From the NCBI RefSeq assembly GCF_029105185.1, contig NZ_JAFMZK010000002.1, positions 434,001 to 498,000 on the forward strand: a stretch of DNA of 64,000 bases, given 5' to 3'. The notes below the pieces were generated by a model that saw nothing but the letters and a program-made list of their open reading frames with translations, did not search any database and was not told the DNA's origin. Below, piece by piece: positions 53,812 to 63,131 of the stretch. Position numbers and translations under genes: made by a program. Position 1 is the stretch's first letter. Each line of letters opens with the position of its first letter. The DNA comes from Aliiroseovarius sp. Z3 (GTDB lineage: Bacteria; Pseudomonadota; Alphaproteobacteria; Rhodobacterales; Rhodobacteraceae).

Positions 53812-54396
53812 TCAGAAGCGGAACGTACCGCGCAGCTGAATCGTGGTTGCGTCAACGTCAATGCCGCTTCCATTGAAATCCGCGAACTCGTGATACAGAA
53901 CTTCGGCACCAACGTTGAACGAGCTGGTCACGCGCTGTTCATAACCTGCACCGACGAAGTAGCCATCGCTGTCACCCAGCGTGTCCGTGTAAGCATTGGC
54001 ATAACCAGCGGTCGCATAAAGCAGCCCATCGCCCATCTTGTAACCACCACGCGCTTTGACGCGCAGCACGTTTTCAAGCGTGGCAGCGCCCGCCAGATCC
54101 ACATCCGCCCAGTCATAGTCAATCCCGACACCGGCAACCCAGTTGCCCATGTCAAAGTCATAGCCGGCGGTCAAACCGCCAATCACACCGTCGCCTTCGA
54201 CCCCAGCGGCAGTGGTGCCAACATCGGCAAAGCCGATTTGAGCACCTACATAGCCACCTGTCCAATCAGGCGTGGCAGAGGGGGCCGGGGCATAGGCGAT
54301 CGTCGGCTCTGGCGCAGGTTCCGCCATGCTGCCGGCAAGTGCCGCAGAGGCAGACAGCGCAACGATTGCGGTTGTATAACGTAGTGTCTTCAACAT
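53812..54396 (-). CDS. outer-membrane beta-barrel protein
   Basis: A 194-residue protein with a signal peptide (about 1-21, ALA). The mature N-terminus is Pro/Ala/Glu-rich (EPAPEPTIAYAPAPS) followed by DWTGGYVGAQIGFAD, the start of an OmpA-like eight-stranded barrel (Omp25/RopB type). It ends GTFRF with a terminal Phe, the usual outer-membrane assembly signal. The start at 54396 is the one with GAGAGGA at good spacing. Confidence 0.9.
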   Translation of the reverse strand: MLKTLRYTTAIVALSASAALAGSMAEPAPEPTIAYAPAPSATPDWTGGYVGAQIGFADVGTTAAGVEGDGVIGGLTAGYDFDMGNWVAGVGIDYDWADVDLAGAATLENVLRVKARGGYKMGDGLLYATAGYANAYTDTLGDSDGYFVGAGYEQRVTSSFNVGAEVLYHEFADFNGSGIDVDATTIQLRGTFRF

Positions 54397-54565
54397 GTGT
54401 TCCATCCTCTCGTTTAACATAGCCCTGATACGAGGCTTACGGGCCTCTGGATCATATTTAGGTGCAAACGGTTGGGGTTGAAGAGGGTGAGGCAGGGGGT
54501 CGCGCCGCGGTGGCGAGGAATTGCCAAGCGACCTGAATGATCGGTTGATCCTTGCCAGTTTGGCG

Positions 54566-54589
54566 AAAAGGGCGCGATTGCCGCGCCCT
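54566..54589 (-). terminator. intrinsic terminator after luxI
   Basis: Eight-bp stem AGGGCGCG / CGCGCCCT with a 5-nt loop and TTTT on the minus strand (54566-54569); it ends the luxR-luxI transcript. Confidence 0.83.
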
Positions 54590-54632
54590 GATCACAGAAT
54601 TTTGTTTCGGGTGGTTCGGGGGATTGGCCCGA

Positions 54633-55220
54633 TCAGTGCAATTTGCCCGACAGGTCGATGGACACAACCTGATTGTCGATCCTGTCGATTTCCATCACCC
54701 GACCTGCGGCGCTGGTGTCCAACCCCAACCGCTTTGCCCAACGCGGCCAGCTGGCCGGGATCAGTCCCAGAACACGGGTCGCCCCAAGGTCGCGGGCTGA
54801 TTTCGTCATCTCGGAAATCAGGTGCGCGTGGACCAAGCGCCGCGTACGTTGTGGCGTGTCATGCGCCACGAAAACGCGGCTGCTTTCCCAGACATTTTCA
54901 GCGACAGGGGCTTCGTCATACAGCAGATCTGACGGGATGGATTCCAACAGTCCCAACTGCGCATCACGGATCATGTAGGTGTAGATACCGCACCGCGCCG
55001 TGGTCGGTGTCAGCCGAATGCCTGCCAGAACCCGGCCGAACTCGTGAACCGCGACCCAGCGACTGGCGGGCGTGTCGTACTGGTCAAACTCCATCCCCAG
55101 CGCTTCGGGAAGATCCCAGCGGTTTTGAATGATAAAACTTTGCCGTCTAGCGCGAAGTAGATTGGCAAATAACTCGCCATGGTTGTGTAGATTGGCGAAA
55201 GAAAGTGTGGTCGTCTGCAT
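54633..55220 (-). CDS. luxI: acyl-homoserine-lactone synthase, LuxI family
   Basis: A 195-residue autoinducer synthase using S-adenosylmethionine and acyl-ACP. The invariant LuxI residues are all visible: R25 and F29 (RARRQSF), W35, E44, D46 and D49 in EFDQYD, R69, E112 and R115 in WESSRVF. The acyl chain length cannot be read. The start at 55220 gives MQTTTLSFANLHNHGELF with GGAGG upstream. It follows luxR by 55 bp on the same strand. Confidence 0.94.
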   Translation of the reverse strand: MQTTTLSFANLHNHGELFANLLRARRQSFIIQNRWDLPEALGMEFDQYDTPASRWVAVHEFGRVLAGIRLTPTTARCGIYTYMIRDAQLGLLESIPSDLLYDEAPVAENVWESSRVFVAHDTPQRTRRLVHAHLISEMTKSARDLGATRVLGLIPASWPRWAKRLGLDTSAAGRVMEIDRIDNQVVSIDLSGKLH

Positions 55221-55275
55221 GACATCCTCCAGTTTGGTTGAAAAAACGGGAAGCACGCCCTGGCGACAGCCGGGT

Positions 55276-55887
55276 CTAGATCAGTCGATAGTCCTTAGCT
55301 CTCTGGATGGCCTCGGCCGAGGTGCGTGCGAATAACTTCTTGCGGGCAGAGGACAGACGCGCCTTCAGCGCGCTTTCCGATATGCCCAGCACAACCGCGC
55401 CAGCCGCATAACGTTCGCCGGATGCCAGCACGTGCAGTGCTTCGATCTCGGCTTTCGTCAAAGTATCGGGGGGTTGTGAAACATGGTGAAGCCGAAGCAC
55501 GACACCGCTGATCGCGGCGATCTCTTCATCGGTGAATTCCCGGTCAGCCCGGGCCAAACCAGCCACTGTCCGCGACGAAATTTCGCCGCAGGACACGCAG
55601 ACGCCACAGACCAACCCGTGACGCGCCGCATCTTTCATGATGCCGAACGGGTCGGGCAGGTCGATATCGCTCCAGCGTGTGGCGCCGGTGCGCGATATGC
55701 CCCAGGCGATCATCGGGTCGCGCAGGGCGTAAGCATTGCGCGTATAGTGATCGGACCAGGCTTGCGAGTAGGTCTGGAAGGTCAAGAGAGGTGCGGCAAA
55801 ACGAATGTGCAGCCCGACGAAATATCCCGCCGGGGCCATAGGTCCCAATTCGTTCAGCAGCGAGTCGATCGCTTGATTCCGGCTCAT
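55276..55887 (-). CDS. luxR: LuxR-family quorum-sensing regulator
   Basis: A 203-residue transcription factor. Residues 20-110 form an autoinducer-binding domain with W44, Y48, D57, P58 and W72 matching conserved TraR positions, and residues 140-200 a LuxR helix-turn-helix (LTKAEIEALHVLASGE ... GISESALKARLSSARKKL). It is somewhat shorter than TraR (234) but complete. It should bind the luxI product and control target genes. Confidence 0.93.
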   Translation of the reverse strand: MSRNQAIDSLLNELGPMAPAGYFVGLHIRFAAPLLTFQTYSQAWSDHYTRNAYALRDPMIAWGISRTGATRWSDIDLPDPFGIMKDAARHGLVCGVCVSCGEISSRTVAGLARADREFTDEEIAAISGVVLRLHHVSQPPDTLTKAEIEALHVLASGERYAAGAVVLGISESALKARLSSARKKLFARTSAEAIQRAKDYRLI

Positions 55888-56333
55888 GGTTAATTTTTGG
55901 CTACACCGAAGAGAAACACAACCTAAAATTGCATGGAAACTATCGAAACATCCATGAGATGTGTCGCAAGATGCCAGCGGGCCAAGCTCTCATTGAACAA
56001 AATAAGATGCAAGCCTAAACCTAAGCCAAGCGATGAGATGCAATCTAGGGTAGTCATGTGTATTCCAGAAGGCGACAGTGGGCGGTTAATTGAGAATTGT
56101 CGTCGTATAGGAAAAGAACAGACCAACACTCGAAATGTTCGCTGTCAGATTTAGGGGGAGTTTGGTTGAGAGATGGAGGCGCTGCAGCAAGAAAGGACCG
56201 AACACAGGTACACACGGTTTAACGTTCAAGGCTTACCGTAGCATTTGGTGCTAATGTCATTCCGGCGCAGATTAAGGGTGTCGCTGTATTAACCCAGGAA
56301 CCTCGCGGCAAAGTGACGACGGACTATAACCGT
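55888..56333 (-). other. non-coding gap upstream of luxR
   Basis: 446 bp without a supported gene and visibly poorer in GC than its neighbours. A 25-bp imperfect palindrome with 6-bp arms CATGGA / TCCATG (55932-55956) lies about 45 bp upstream of luxR and could be an operator; it does not match the classical lux box. The rest holds nothing I recognise; open frames here lack ribosome sites. Confidence 0.5.
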
Positions 56334-58640
56334 TTACCTTCCACGCATGGATTTCGGCAGCCGCCGCACCGCTCTCAATGGCGAAGTAATTCGCCAGCTC
56401 AATGTATTGCGAATATCTTGAATTGAAGCACGCAGATCCGCATTCTGTTTCTTAAGCCTCTCGATCTGGACGGAATCAACCGCCGGTGTTTCGGCGGCTG
56501 CTTCTAAAACCGAATACTCAACAAGGTTTTCGATCCGAGGGGCGCTTGGCTTTTTCATCTGTGTGTCAAACCAGGCTTGCCCCTGCAACGTCTCGTCAGA
56601 CTCATCGGAAAACAGTTCGTATGGTGATTTGCGTAATCCTTGGTTTTTCAGGATGTGCGCAAGCAGCCTGTCCTTTTCCGCGCTATCGATTCTTAGAGTC
56701 TTGGCCAGCATAACCGCCAATGCCTGGGCATCTGACATTGCTGTATTTACATCCCGGCGTTCTGCGGGTGTTGCGATATCATTTGGCAACCCCAAGGCAT
56801 CCGAAAACCAGCGATCGGCTCCAACCTTCCGAAGATCCGAATAGTCGCCGAAATGTGTCGCAGTCACATTGGGGGCCTTTGAGATTTCATCTTGAAGATA
56901 GCCATAATCCAACAGCCTCAAACCCTCGACTTTTGTGTAAAACTCGCGGGGCGAAGTGAACATCTTGTTGTGCATCGAAGAAATCACTTCCTTGTACAGC
57001 GAGCGCAACCAGCTCTGCTGTTCACGGAACACAGCAACCACTTCGATGTTCTTGAAGCCAAGGGAGGAGGTAATTTTCGAGATCCGTCCAGATATCGTTC
57101 CGCCAAAAGCGTATTCTGTAAACAAATGAGAAAGGATGCTTTCGGAAGACAGGATGATCGTATGAGGCTTGCCCGGCTGGTTTTCGATCTCATATGCGAG
57201 GTGGGTTTTGAAGGTTTCCAGAAGGTCTGGTTGTTCTGCCGAGTTCAGTATTGAACGCATCAAAGCAGCGTGCCCGGCTGAACGCATATACCGCTCTCCG
57301 TGATCGCGATTCACGCCAGTGACGGGATACATGACACCCCTCAGCGCCAAATCGTAACGGTTTTCCTCAAGATAATCTTGAATCGCCGATGAACCGGTTT
57401 TCGGTTGCCCGATATGAAGAATAACTCGATCGACGCTGGCAAACACGTCTTCAACCGGTTTGTTAAGTTCCAGGTCAGAATAAAACCCATTGCGGTTGAA
57501 ACGTAGATAGTGACACAACGCGTCTTTCGCCCATGGATATTTCGACACTCCAATCAGATCATAAGCATCATGCGGCTTGATCCGTTGGCGTAGGAGCAAC
57601 TGGCGCAGCAAGTCAAACCGGCCGACTTCAAGGCAAATGCGAGCAGCATCAATCGTTGCTTCTTTTTGCAAGATAACTTGATTTGAAACCACCCGATCAT
57701 GCCGGTTCGAATAGAGTGCTGGGAGTTGATTGGTGAGATTATCAAGAGCCGTAAGAAATCTTTGCACAAACTCGGGCAGATCGTCAAAAACGGTTCTGGG
57801 TGTGGCTGGCTCAAGCTCCTCGATAATTACATTCTTCCACAGAGCGAAAGTGTTCATCCAATATATGCATCCGTTCACGTGCATATAGTTCGATAGTTTG
57901 TATCCATCTTTTTCAGCACTATCAAAATTCGCTTTCACGATTTCCATGTGAACAGAAAAAAGTTCGAACTGGTCTCGCGTGACGCGCGTCATGGTGCTTG
58001 TGGGATGCTTTCGATAGACAAAAGCGTTAACATTGGTAACGGAAACACGATCAGCTCGGATCATCGCCGACGAAGAAAACACGCGATCCTCTCGTTGACG
58101 AAGCTTCGTTGAGAACCGGATGTCATGTTTGTCAAGAAATTCTCGGCAATACATGATTTGACACCCAAGACGTACATTTGCGAGTTCGGGGTTTTGGGAA
58201 GCGTTCCCATTCCCATCCAGCACGGCATCCAGCCCGTCGAGCTCGTGCTGGCGAAATGTTCCGTCCTCGCGCAATACGATGTAGTTGGCCACACAGATTT
58301 CGCTGGAATGCCTGTCCGCATGATCGATCCAATCCCGAACCGATGTCGTCGAGGCAAAGTAGTCATCGGAATCCAAGAAAATTATGTATCGTCCTTCCGC
58401 GATGTCCAAACCGCGGTTGCGAGATCTGGCTTGGCCAATGTTCTTCGGGTTGCTCAGAACGATTAGATCGGGGTGCTGCGATGCAATATCAGTAGCCAGC
58501 GACAGCGACCCGTCCGTGCTGCAATCATCGATGAATATGATTTGGAGGCGGACATCCTCTTGCGACAAAGCAGATGTCAAACACTGTTGGAGGTATTTTT
58601 CCGTGTTGAAGCAGGGGATAATGATCGTTGCGTCGTACAT
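56334..58640 (-). CDS. glycosyltransferase 2 / sulfotransferase fusion protein
   Basis: A 768-residue protein. Residues 1-230 are a family 2 glycosyltransferase: ATIIIPCFNTEKYLQQCL, FIDDCSTDGS (D38, D39) and FLDSDDYF (D90-D92). The middle (250-400) is unassigned. From about 405 a second catalytic module begins with VILHIGQPKTGSSAIQDYL, a PAPS-type sulfotransferase P-loop. The C-terminus (about 718-768) has a coiled coil and a basic end (RAVRRLPKSMRGR). One chain could add a sugar and sulfate it. Codon use and base composition look foreign. Confidence 0.85.
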   Translation of the reverse strand: MYDATIIIPCFNTEKYLQQCLTSALSQEDVRLQIIFIDDCSTDGSLSLATDIASQHPDLIVLSNPKNIGQARSRNRGLDIAEGRYIIFLDSDDYFASTTSVRDWIDHADRHSSEICVANYIVLREDGTFRQHELDGLDAVLDGNGNASQNPELANVRLGCQIMYCREFLDKHDIRFSTKLRQREDRVFSSSAMIRADRVSVTNVNAFVYRKHPTSTMTRVTRDQFELFSVHMEIVKANFDSAEKDGYKLSNYMHVNGCIYWMNTFALWKNVIIEELEPATPRTVFDDLPEFVQRFLTALDNLTNQLPALYSNRHDRVVSNQVILQKEATIDAARICLEVGRFDLLRQLLLRQRIKPHDAYDLIGVSKYPWAKDALCHYLRFNRNGFYSDLELNKPVEDVFASVDRVILHIGQPKTGSSAIQDYLEENRYDLALRGVMYPVTGVNRDHGERYMRSAGHAALMRSILNSAEQPDLLETFKTHLAYEIENQPGKPHTIILSSESILSHLFTEYAFGGTISGRISKITSSLGFKNIEVVAVFREQQSWLRSLYKEVISSMHNKMFTSPREFYTKVEGLRLLDYGYLQDEISKAPNVTATHFGDYSDLRKVGADRWFSDALGLPNDIATPAERRDVNTAMSDAQALAVMLAKTLRIDSAEKDRLLAHILKNQGLRKSPYELFSDESDETLQGQAWFDTQMKKPSAPRIENLVEYSVLEAAAETPAVDSVQIERLKKQNADLRASIQDIRNTLSWRITSPLRAVRRLPKSMRGR

Positions 58641-59233
58641 GGTATTCCTGAAGGTGAGTATGGACGGGGACACGATTTCGTTGAGACGGCTAGGTTTACA
58701 ACCCTGCAAAGTCAAGTCTGCGATAGGCGTCCGCAATACCTCATGCCGGTTGTCTCGAATTCTGAGCCTGATTTATCCCCACACATGATTAGCGTTTCAA
58801 CAGGCCATTTGGAATTGTAAACATGCCGTGCGGCATCAGGTTGCTTCACGATGGTATGCCAGACGCGTCGATGTGATACCCACACGCTGAAACGGTCTGC
58901 CCCTTCAGTTCGGCTAAATGGTTCCGTCGTTGGAATGGTTTGGCAGTGGTTCCCATGTGTCCCTCCCACATCATCGCCTGTCCACATACCATCGAGACAT
59001 TACGCACCTCCGCAACGGTCAGGTCACAGATGTGCAGGGAAAGGCTTACGCGGGTATTGTCAGGCTATCCGCGCAGACTTGCGGGAACGATCTGCCTAGA
59101 GGTGTATTTGGCTATTTCTTGCGATTTAACAGAAACCGAGCTGACAGAACCACCATGTGACACATCAACGAAGCACACGCGGCATCTAGACCTCATTTGA
59201 GGCTGCATCTTGGCGATCTGAGTAAGGAAAAAG
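58641..59233. other. gene-poor stretch beside tRNA-Thr
   Basis: 593 bp between the fusion protein and the tRNA, with mixed composition and many stops. No frame here has both a ribosome site and recognisable protein features. No integrase, transposase or clear direct repeat of the tRNA 3' end was seen, so island boundaries are not proven. Confidence 0.5.
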
Positions 59234-59308
<75 letters not shown>

Positions 59309-59325
59309 ATTCTGTTGTGGGCGGC

Positions 59326-59354
59326 TGAGTAGCCCTAATCTGCCCGCGACGCAA
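59326..59354 (-). promoter_or_regulatory. candidate promoter of tRNA-Thr
   Basis: TTGCGT (59349-59354) and TACTCA (59326-59331) with a 17-bp spacer on the minus strand, 17 bp before the mature tRNA 5' end. The -10 is weak. Confidence 0.35.
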
Positions 59355-59398
59355 GCGCATTCTGGACCCTTTTTTGAACCTGCGTTACAGAAGGGGAT

Positions 59399-59560
59399 AT
59401 GGAGCGTAAGAAGACACCCCAAAAACCCCAAAAAAAAGGGGCGGATCGTGACGAGCGGCTGAAAGCTGCGCTGAAGGCCAATATGGCGCGGCGCAAATCT
59501 CAGGCGCGGGCACGGGCGGACAGCGGGGCCAATCGGTCGCTAACAGAAAAAGACCAATAG
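59399..59560 (+). CDS. 53-residue basic small protein upstream of murA
   Basis: The frame begins [20 protein letters not shown], continues with [21 protein letters not shown] and ends EKDQ. It is strongly basic and likely disordered or helical. AAGGGG lies just before the ATG, and the stop is 13 bp before murA, so the two are probably co-transcribed. Similar short Lys/Arg-rich frames are annotated before murA in Rhodobacterales, as far as I recall. Function unknown. Confidence 0.72.
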   Translation: MERKKTPQKPQKKGADRDERLKAALKANMARRKSQARARADSGANRSLTEKDQ

Positions 59561-59573
59561 CAAAGGCGGGCAG

Positions 59574-60839
59574 ATGGATTCGATAGTTGTGACCGGCGGC
59601 GGCGAGCTGCATGGCGAAATTCCCATTGCAGGGGCAAAGAACGCGTGCTTGACCTTGATGCCCGCGACGCTGCTGTCGGAAGAGCCGTTGACGCTGACCA
59701 ACGCGCCGCGCCTGTCAGACATCAAGACGATGACCGAATTGCTGGCGTCCCTAGGCGCCGAGGCGACGTCGATGCAGGACGGGCAGGTGCTGGCGATGTC
59801 GTCGCATGACATCAACAACCACGTCGCGGATTACGACATCGTGCGCAAGATGCGCGCCTCGAACCTGGTGCTGGGGCCGATGCTGGCGCGGCTGGGCCAT
59901 GCGGTCGTGTCGCTGCCTGGCGGCTGTGCGATTGGCGCGCGACCGATGGACCTGCACATTTTCGGGCTGGAGAAGCTGGGTGCCGAGATTGAGCTGAAAG
60001 ACGGTTATCTGCACGCCAAGGCACCACGTGGCCTGAAAGGGGCTGAGATCGAACTGGCCTTCGCCTCGGTCGGGGCCACGGAAAACATCCTGATGGCGGC
60101 CACCCTGGCCAAGGGTACGACCGTCATTCGCAACGCGGCGCGTGAGCCGGAGATCGTGGATTTGGCCGACTGCCTGCGCAAGATGGGGGCGCAGATCGAG
60201 GGTGACGGCACGTCCGAGATTGTGGTTCAGGGCGTGGACCGCCTGCATGGCGCGACCCATCCGGTCGTTACTGATCGGATTGAGCTGGGCACTTACATGC
60301 TGGCCCCGGCCATTGCAGGTGGCGAAGTCGAATGCCTTGGCGGTCGAATAGATTTGGTGAAAAGTTTTGTCGAAAAGCTGGATGCGGCGGGCATTCAGGT
60401 GGAGGAGACCGAGCGTGGCCTGAAAGTCGCGCGCAAGAACGGACGTGTGTCGGCGGTCGATGTGACGACCGAGCCCTTTCCCGGCTTCCCGACCGACCTG
60501 CAAGCCCAGATGATGGCGATGCTCTGCACCGCGAATGGCACATCGGTGCTGCATGAAACCATTTTCGAAAACCGCTTCATGCACGCCCCCGAACTGACGC
60601 GCATGGGCGCGAATATCGAAGTTCACGGCGGCACGGCCACTGTGCATGGGGTCGACAAGTTGAAAGGTGCGCCCGTCATGGCGACCGATCTGCGCGCCTC
60701 GGTATCACTGATCCTTGCGGGGATGGCGGCAGAAGGCGAAACCGTGGTCAGCCGTGTCTACCACCTTGATCGCGGATACGAGAAGGTTGTGCGCAAGCTG
60801 TCCTCGATCGGGGCCAAAATTGAACGGATCAAGGAATGA
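59574..60839 (+). CDS. murA: UDP-N-acetylglucosamine 1-carboxyvinyltransferase MurA
   Basis: A 421-residue enzyme for the first committed step of peptidoglycan synthesis, adding enolpyruvate to UDP-GlcNAc. K22 (AGAKNA) and the catalytic C118 in [10 protein letters not shown], the fosfomycin target, are present, as is the [11 protein letters not shown] segment. Normal length. It overlaps the DUF2948 gene by ATGA. Confidence 0.98.
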   Translation: MDSIVVTGGGELHGEIPIAGAKNACLTLMPATLLSEEPLTLTNAPRLSDIKTMTELLASLGAEATSMQDGQVLAMSSHDINNHVADYDIVRKMRASNLVLGPMLARLGHAVVSLPGGCAIGARPMDLHIFGLEKLGAEIELKDGYLHAKAPRGLKGAEIELAFASVGATENILMAATLAKGTTVIRNAAREPEIVDLADCLRKMGAQIEGDGTSEIVVQGVDRLHGATHPVVTDRIELGTYMLAPAIAGGEVECLGGRIDLVKSFVEKLDAAGIQVEETERGLKVARKNGRVSAVDVTTEPFPGFPTDLQAQMMAMLCTANGTSVLHETIFENRFMHAPELTRMGANIEVHGGTATVHGVDKLKGAPVMATDLRASVSLILAGMAAEGETVVSRVYHLDRGYEKVVRKLSSIGAKIERIKE

Positions 60840-61324
60840 GCAATTCAGACCAGGACGCGCGGTTCGAGGATGGGGCAGAGGCCCCGCTTCGCCTGATCGC
60901 GATGGACGCGGACGACCTGCAGGTGATCAGCACGCTGGTGCAGGATGCGGTGTTCCCAGCGTCGGAGATTTCGTGGGATGCGCGTCACCGGCGGTTTGCG
61001 CTTCTGCTGAACCGCTTTCGGTGGGAAGACGCGCCAGCGGCCAAACGAAGAGATCGCCCGGTCGAGCGTGTTCAATCCGTGCTTGTCGTATCGGATGTTC
61101 TGAAAGTGCAAAGTCAGGGCGTAGAGCGAGGAGATAAGGATCTTATTTTGTCGCTTTTGTCTCTGTCGTTTGTCGCGGGTGAAGACGGGATGGGACGGTT
61201 GGAATTGGTTCTGGCAGGCGACGGAGCGATTGCGCTGGAGGTTGAAACGCTGGATGTCACCCTTCAGGACGTCACGCGTCCCTATGTTGCACCTTCACGA
61301 CACACACCCGAGCACCCGGAATAA
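60836..61324 (+). CDS. DUF2948 family protein
   Basis: A 162-residue protein with [44 protein letters not shown] and [16 protein letters not shown], the DUF2948 signature. It is always near murA and hisD in this order of bacteria, suggesting a housekeeping role, but the function is unknown. Confidence 0.9.
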   Translation: MSNSDQDARFEDGAEAPLRLIAMDADDLQVISTLVQDAVFPASEISWDARHRRFALLLNRFRWEDAPAAKRRDRPVERVQSVLVVSDVLKVQSQGVERGDKDLILSLLSLSFVAGEDGMGRLELVLAGDGAIALEVETLDVTLQDVTRPYVAPSRHTPEHPE

Positions 61325-61327
61325 CCT

Positions 61328-62629
61328 ATGCCGCAGTTTCTGAACTCCAAAGACGCTGATTTCGAAGCGCGATTTGTCGAACTTCTGTCGATGAAGCGCG
61401 AAGACAGCCCCGAGGTTGACGATATCGTCGCGGGCATCATCGCAGATGTGCGCGACCGCGGCGATGCGGCGGTGATCGAGCTGACGTCGAGATTCGACCG
61501 TCTGGACCTGACCGCAGATACGCTGCGTTTCTCAACGGACGAAATTGACGCTGAATGTGCCAAAGTGTCGGATGCGGATCGGGCCGCGCTGGAACTGGCC
61601 GCCGAACGTATCCGTGCTTACCATGCGCGGCAGATGCCAAGTGATGACCGCTGGACGGATGAAGCCGGGGCAGAACTTGGCTGGCGGTGGTCCGCGGTGT
61701 CTGCCGCAGGGCTTTATGTGCCCGGAGGTTTGGCAAGCTATCCGTCCTCGGTCCTGATGAACGCCATTCCGGCCAAGGTGGCGGGGGTGGGGCGTCTTGC
61801 CATCACCGTTCCGACGCCCGACGGCGTGATCAATCCGCTTGTGCTTCTGGCCGCGCGGATTGCGGGCGTGGACGAGATCTATCGCATCGGCGGTGCGCAG
61901 GCGGTGGCGGCTTTGGCCTATGGCACAGAAGCGATCGCCCCGGTTGACAAGATCACCGGGCCGGGCAACGCCTTTGTCGCTGCTGCCAAGCGCCGGGTTT
62001 TCGGCAAGGTGGGCATCGACATGATTGCCGGCCCGTCCGAGATTTTGGTGATCGCTGATGCAGACAACGACCCGGACTGGCTGGCGCTGGATCTGCTGAG
62101 CCAGGCTGAACATGATGAAAATGCTCAATCGCTGTTGATCACGACTGACGAAGCCTTCGGTCGTGAAGTGTCCAAGGCAGTTGAAAAACGCCTGGAAACA
62201 CTGGAACGGCGCGCGATTGCCGGGGCAAGCTGGCGCGATTTCGGGGCCGTAATCACGGTGGCTGATTTGGATGAAGCCGCTGCACTGTCCAATCGCATCG
62301 CACCTGAGCATCTGGAGCTGTGCGTTGCTGACCCTGACGCTTTGTCCAACAAGTGCACGCATGCCGGCGCTATCTTCTTGGGCCAGTGGACACCCGAAGC
62401 CATTGGTGACTATGTCGGCGGCCCGAACCACGTTCTGCCCACGGCGCGATCTGCACGGTTCAGTTCAGGCCTGTCGGTGATGGATTTTCTGAAACGAACG
62501 ACACTGGCGCGGATGACGCCATCGGCCCTGTCCTCAATCGGCCCTGCTGCCGAAACGCTCGCTATATCCGAAAGCCTTGAAGCGCATGGTTTGTCTGTGC
62601 GCGCCCGGCTTGACGCCCTTAACGATTGA
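61328..62629 (+). CDS. hisD: histidinol dehydrogenase
   Basis: A 433-residue zinc enzyme for the last two steps of histidine synthesis. Clear motifs are PGGLASYPSSVLMNAIPAKVAGV, GPGNAFVAAAKR, DMIAGPSEILV and APEHLEL (catalytic Glu-His pair), and SGLSVMDFLKRTT. Not linked to other his genes here. It begins 3 bp after the DUF2948 stop. Confidence 0.97.
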   Translation: MPQFLNSKDADFEARFVELLSMKREDSPEVDDIVAGIIADVRDRGDAAVIELTSRFDRLDLTADTLRFSTDEIDAECAKVSDADRAALELAAERIRAYHARQMPSDDRWTDEAGAELGWRWSAVSAAGLYVPGGLASYPSSVLMNAIPAKVAGVGRLAITVPTPDGVINPLVLLAARIAGVDEIYRIGGAQAVAALAYGTEAIAPVDKITGPGNAFVAAAKRRVFGKVGIDMIAGPSEILVIADADNDPDWLALDLLSQAEHDENAQSLLITTDEAFGREVSKAVEKRLETLERRAIAGASWRDFGAVITVADLDEAAALSNRIAPEHLELCVADPDALSNKCTHAGAIFLGQWTPEAIGDYVGGPNHVLPTARSARFSSGLSVMDFLKRTTLARMTPSALSSIGPAAETLAISESLEAHGLSVRARLDALND

Positions 62630-62646
62630 CCTACAGAGTGCCCAAT

Positions 62647-63129
62647 ATGACCTCAAACCGTATCAACGACATCCAGATTGACGACAGTGGACTTGCCGCA
62701 CCCACACCTGCCATTGAGCAGGAGCGCAAGGTCGCCATTTTCGATCTGCTGGAAGATAACAGCTTTGAGTTGACCGGCCGGGATGATCAATCCCCGCCTG
62801 AAGGTCCATATGATCTGGGTCTGTCCATACGCGAGAAACGCTTGGTTGTGGAAGCCAAGACAGAGAACGGCAACCCTGCGGCCGAGTTTCACCTGTCCCT
62901 TGGCCCGTTTCGTCAGGTCGTAAAGGACTATTTTGCAATCTGCGAAAGCTATTTCGACGCGGTGAAGAAGCTGCCTCCAAGTCAGATTGAAGCCATCGAT
63001 ATGGCCCGACGAGGTATCCATAACGAAGGTGCGCGGGTGTTGCAGGAACGGCTGGAAGGCAAGGCAAACGTAGATATCGACACGGCGCGTCGCCTGTTCA
63101 CCCTGATCTGCGTCCTACACTGGGGCTGA
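62647..63129 (+). CDS. UPF0262 family protein
   Basis: A 160-residue protein with IEQERKVAIFDLLEDNSFEL, GPYDLGLSIREKRLVVEAKTE and LGPFRQVVKDYFAICESYFDAVK, the UPF0262 core. I chose the ATG at 62647; a TTG at 62626 overlapping the hisD stop would add 7 residues. Function unknown; conserved position after hisD. Confidence 0.9.
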   Translation: MTSNRINDIQIDDSGLAAPTPAIEQERKVAIFDLLEDNSFELTGRDDQSPPEGPYDLGLSIREKRLVVEAKTENGNPAAEFHLSLGPFRQVVKDYFAICESYFDAVKKLPPSQIEAIDMARRGIHNEGARVLQERLEGKANVDIDTARRLFTLICVLHWG

Positions 63130-63131
63130 GC

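Noticed and set aside
54551-54572. Imperfect palindrome CCTTGCCA...AAAAGG near luxI as a lux box
   Set aside because: It lies downstream of luxI and merges with the terminator stem; arms do not match well.
55933-56154. Basic 73-codon plus-strand frame upstream of luxR
   Set aside because: No ribosome site, no family, and it lies over the palindrome in the regulatory gap.
58766-58786. TTATCCCCACA as a DnaA box or origin signal
   Set aside because: It has an extra C compared with the DnaA consensus, stands alone and no origin-associated gene is near.
58712-59200. Several short frames between the fusion gene and tRNA-Thr, considered as transposase remnants
   Set aside because: No DDE-type or other transposase motif and no terminal inverted repeats were found.
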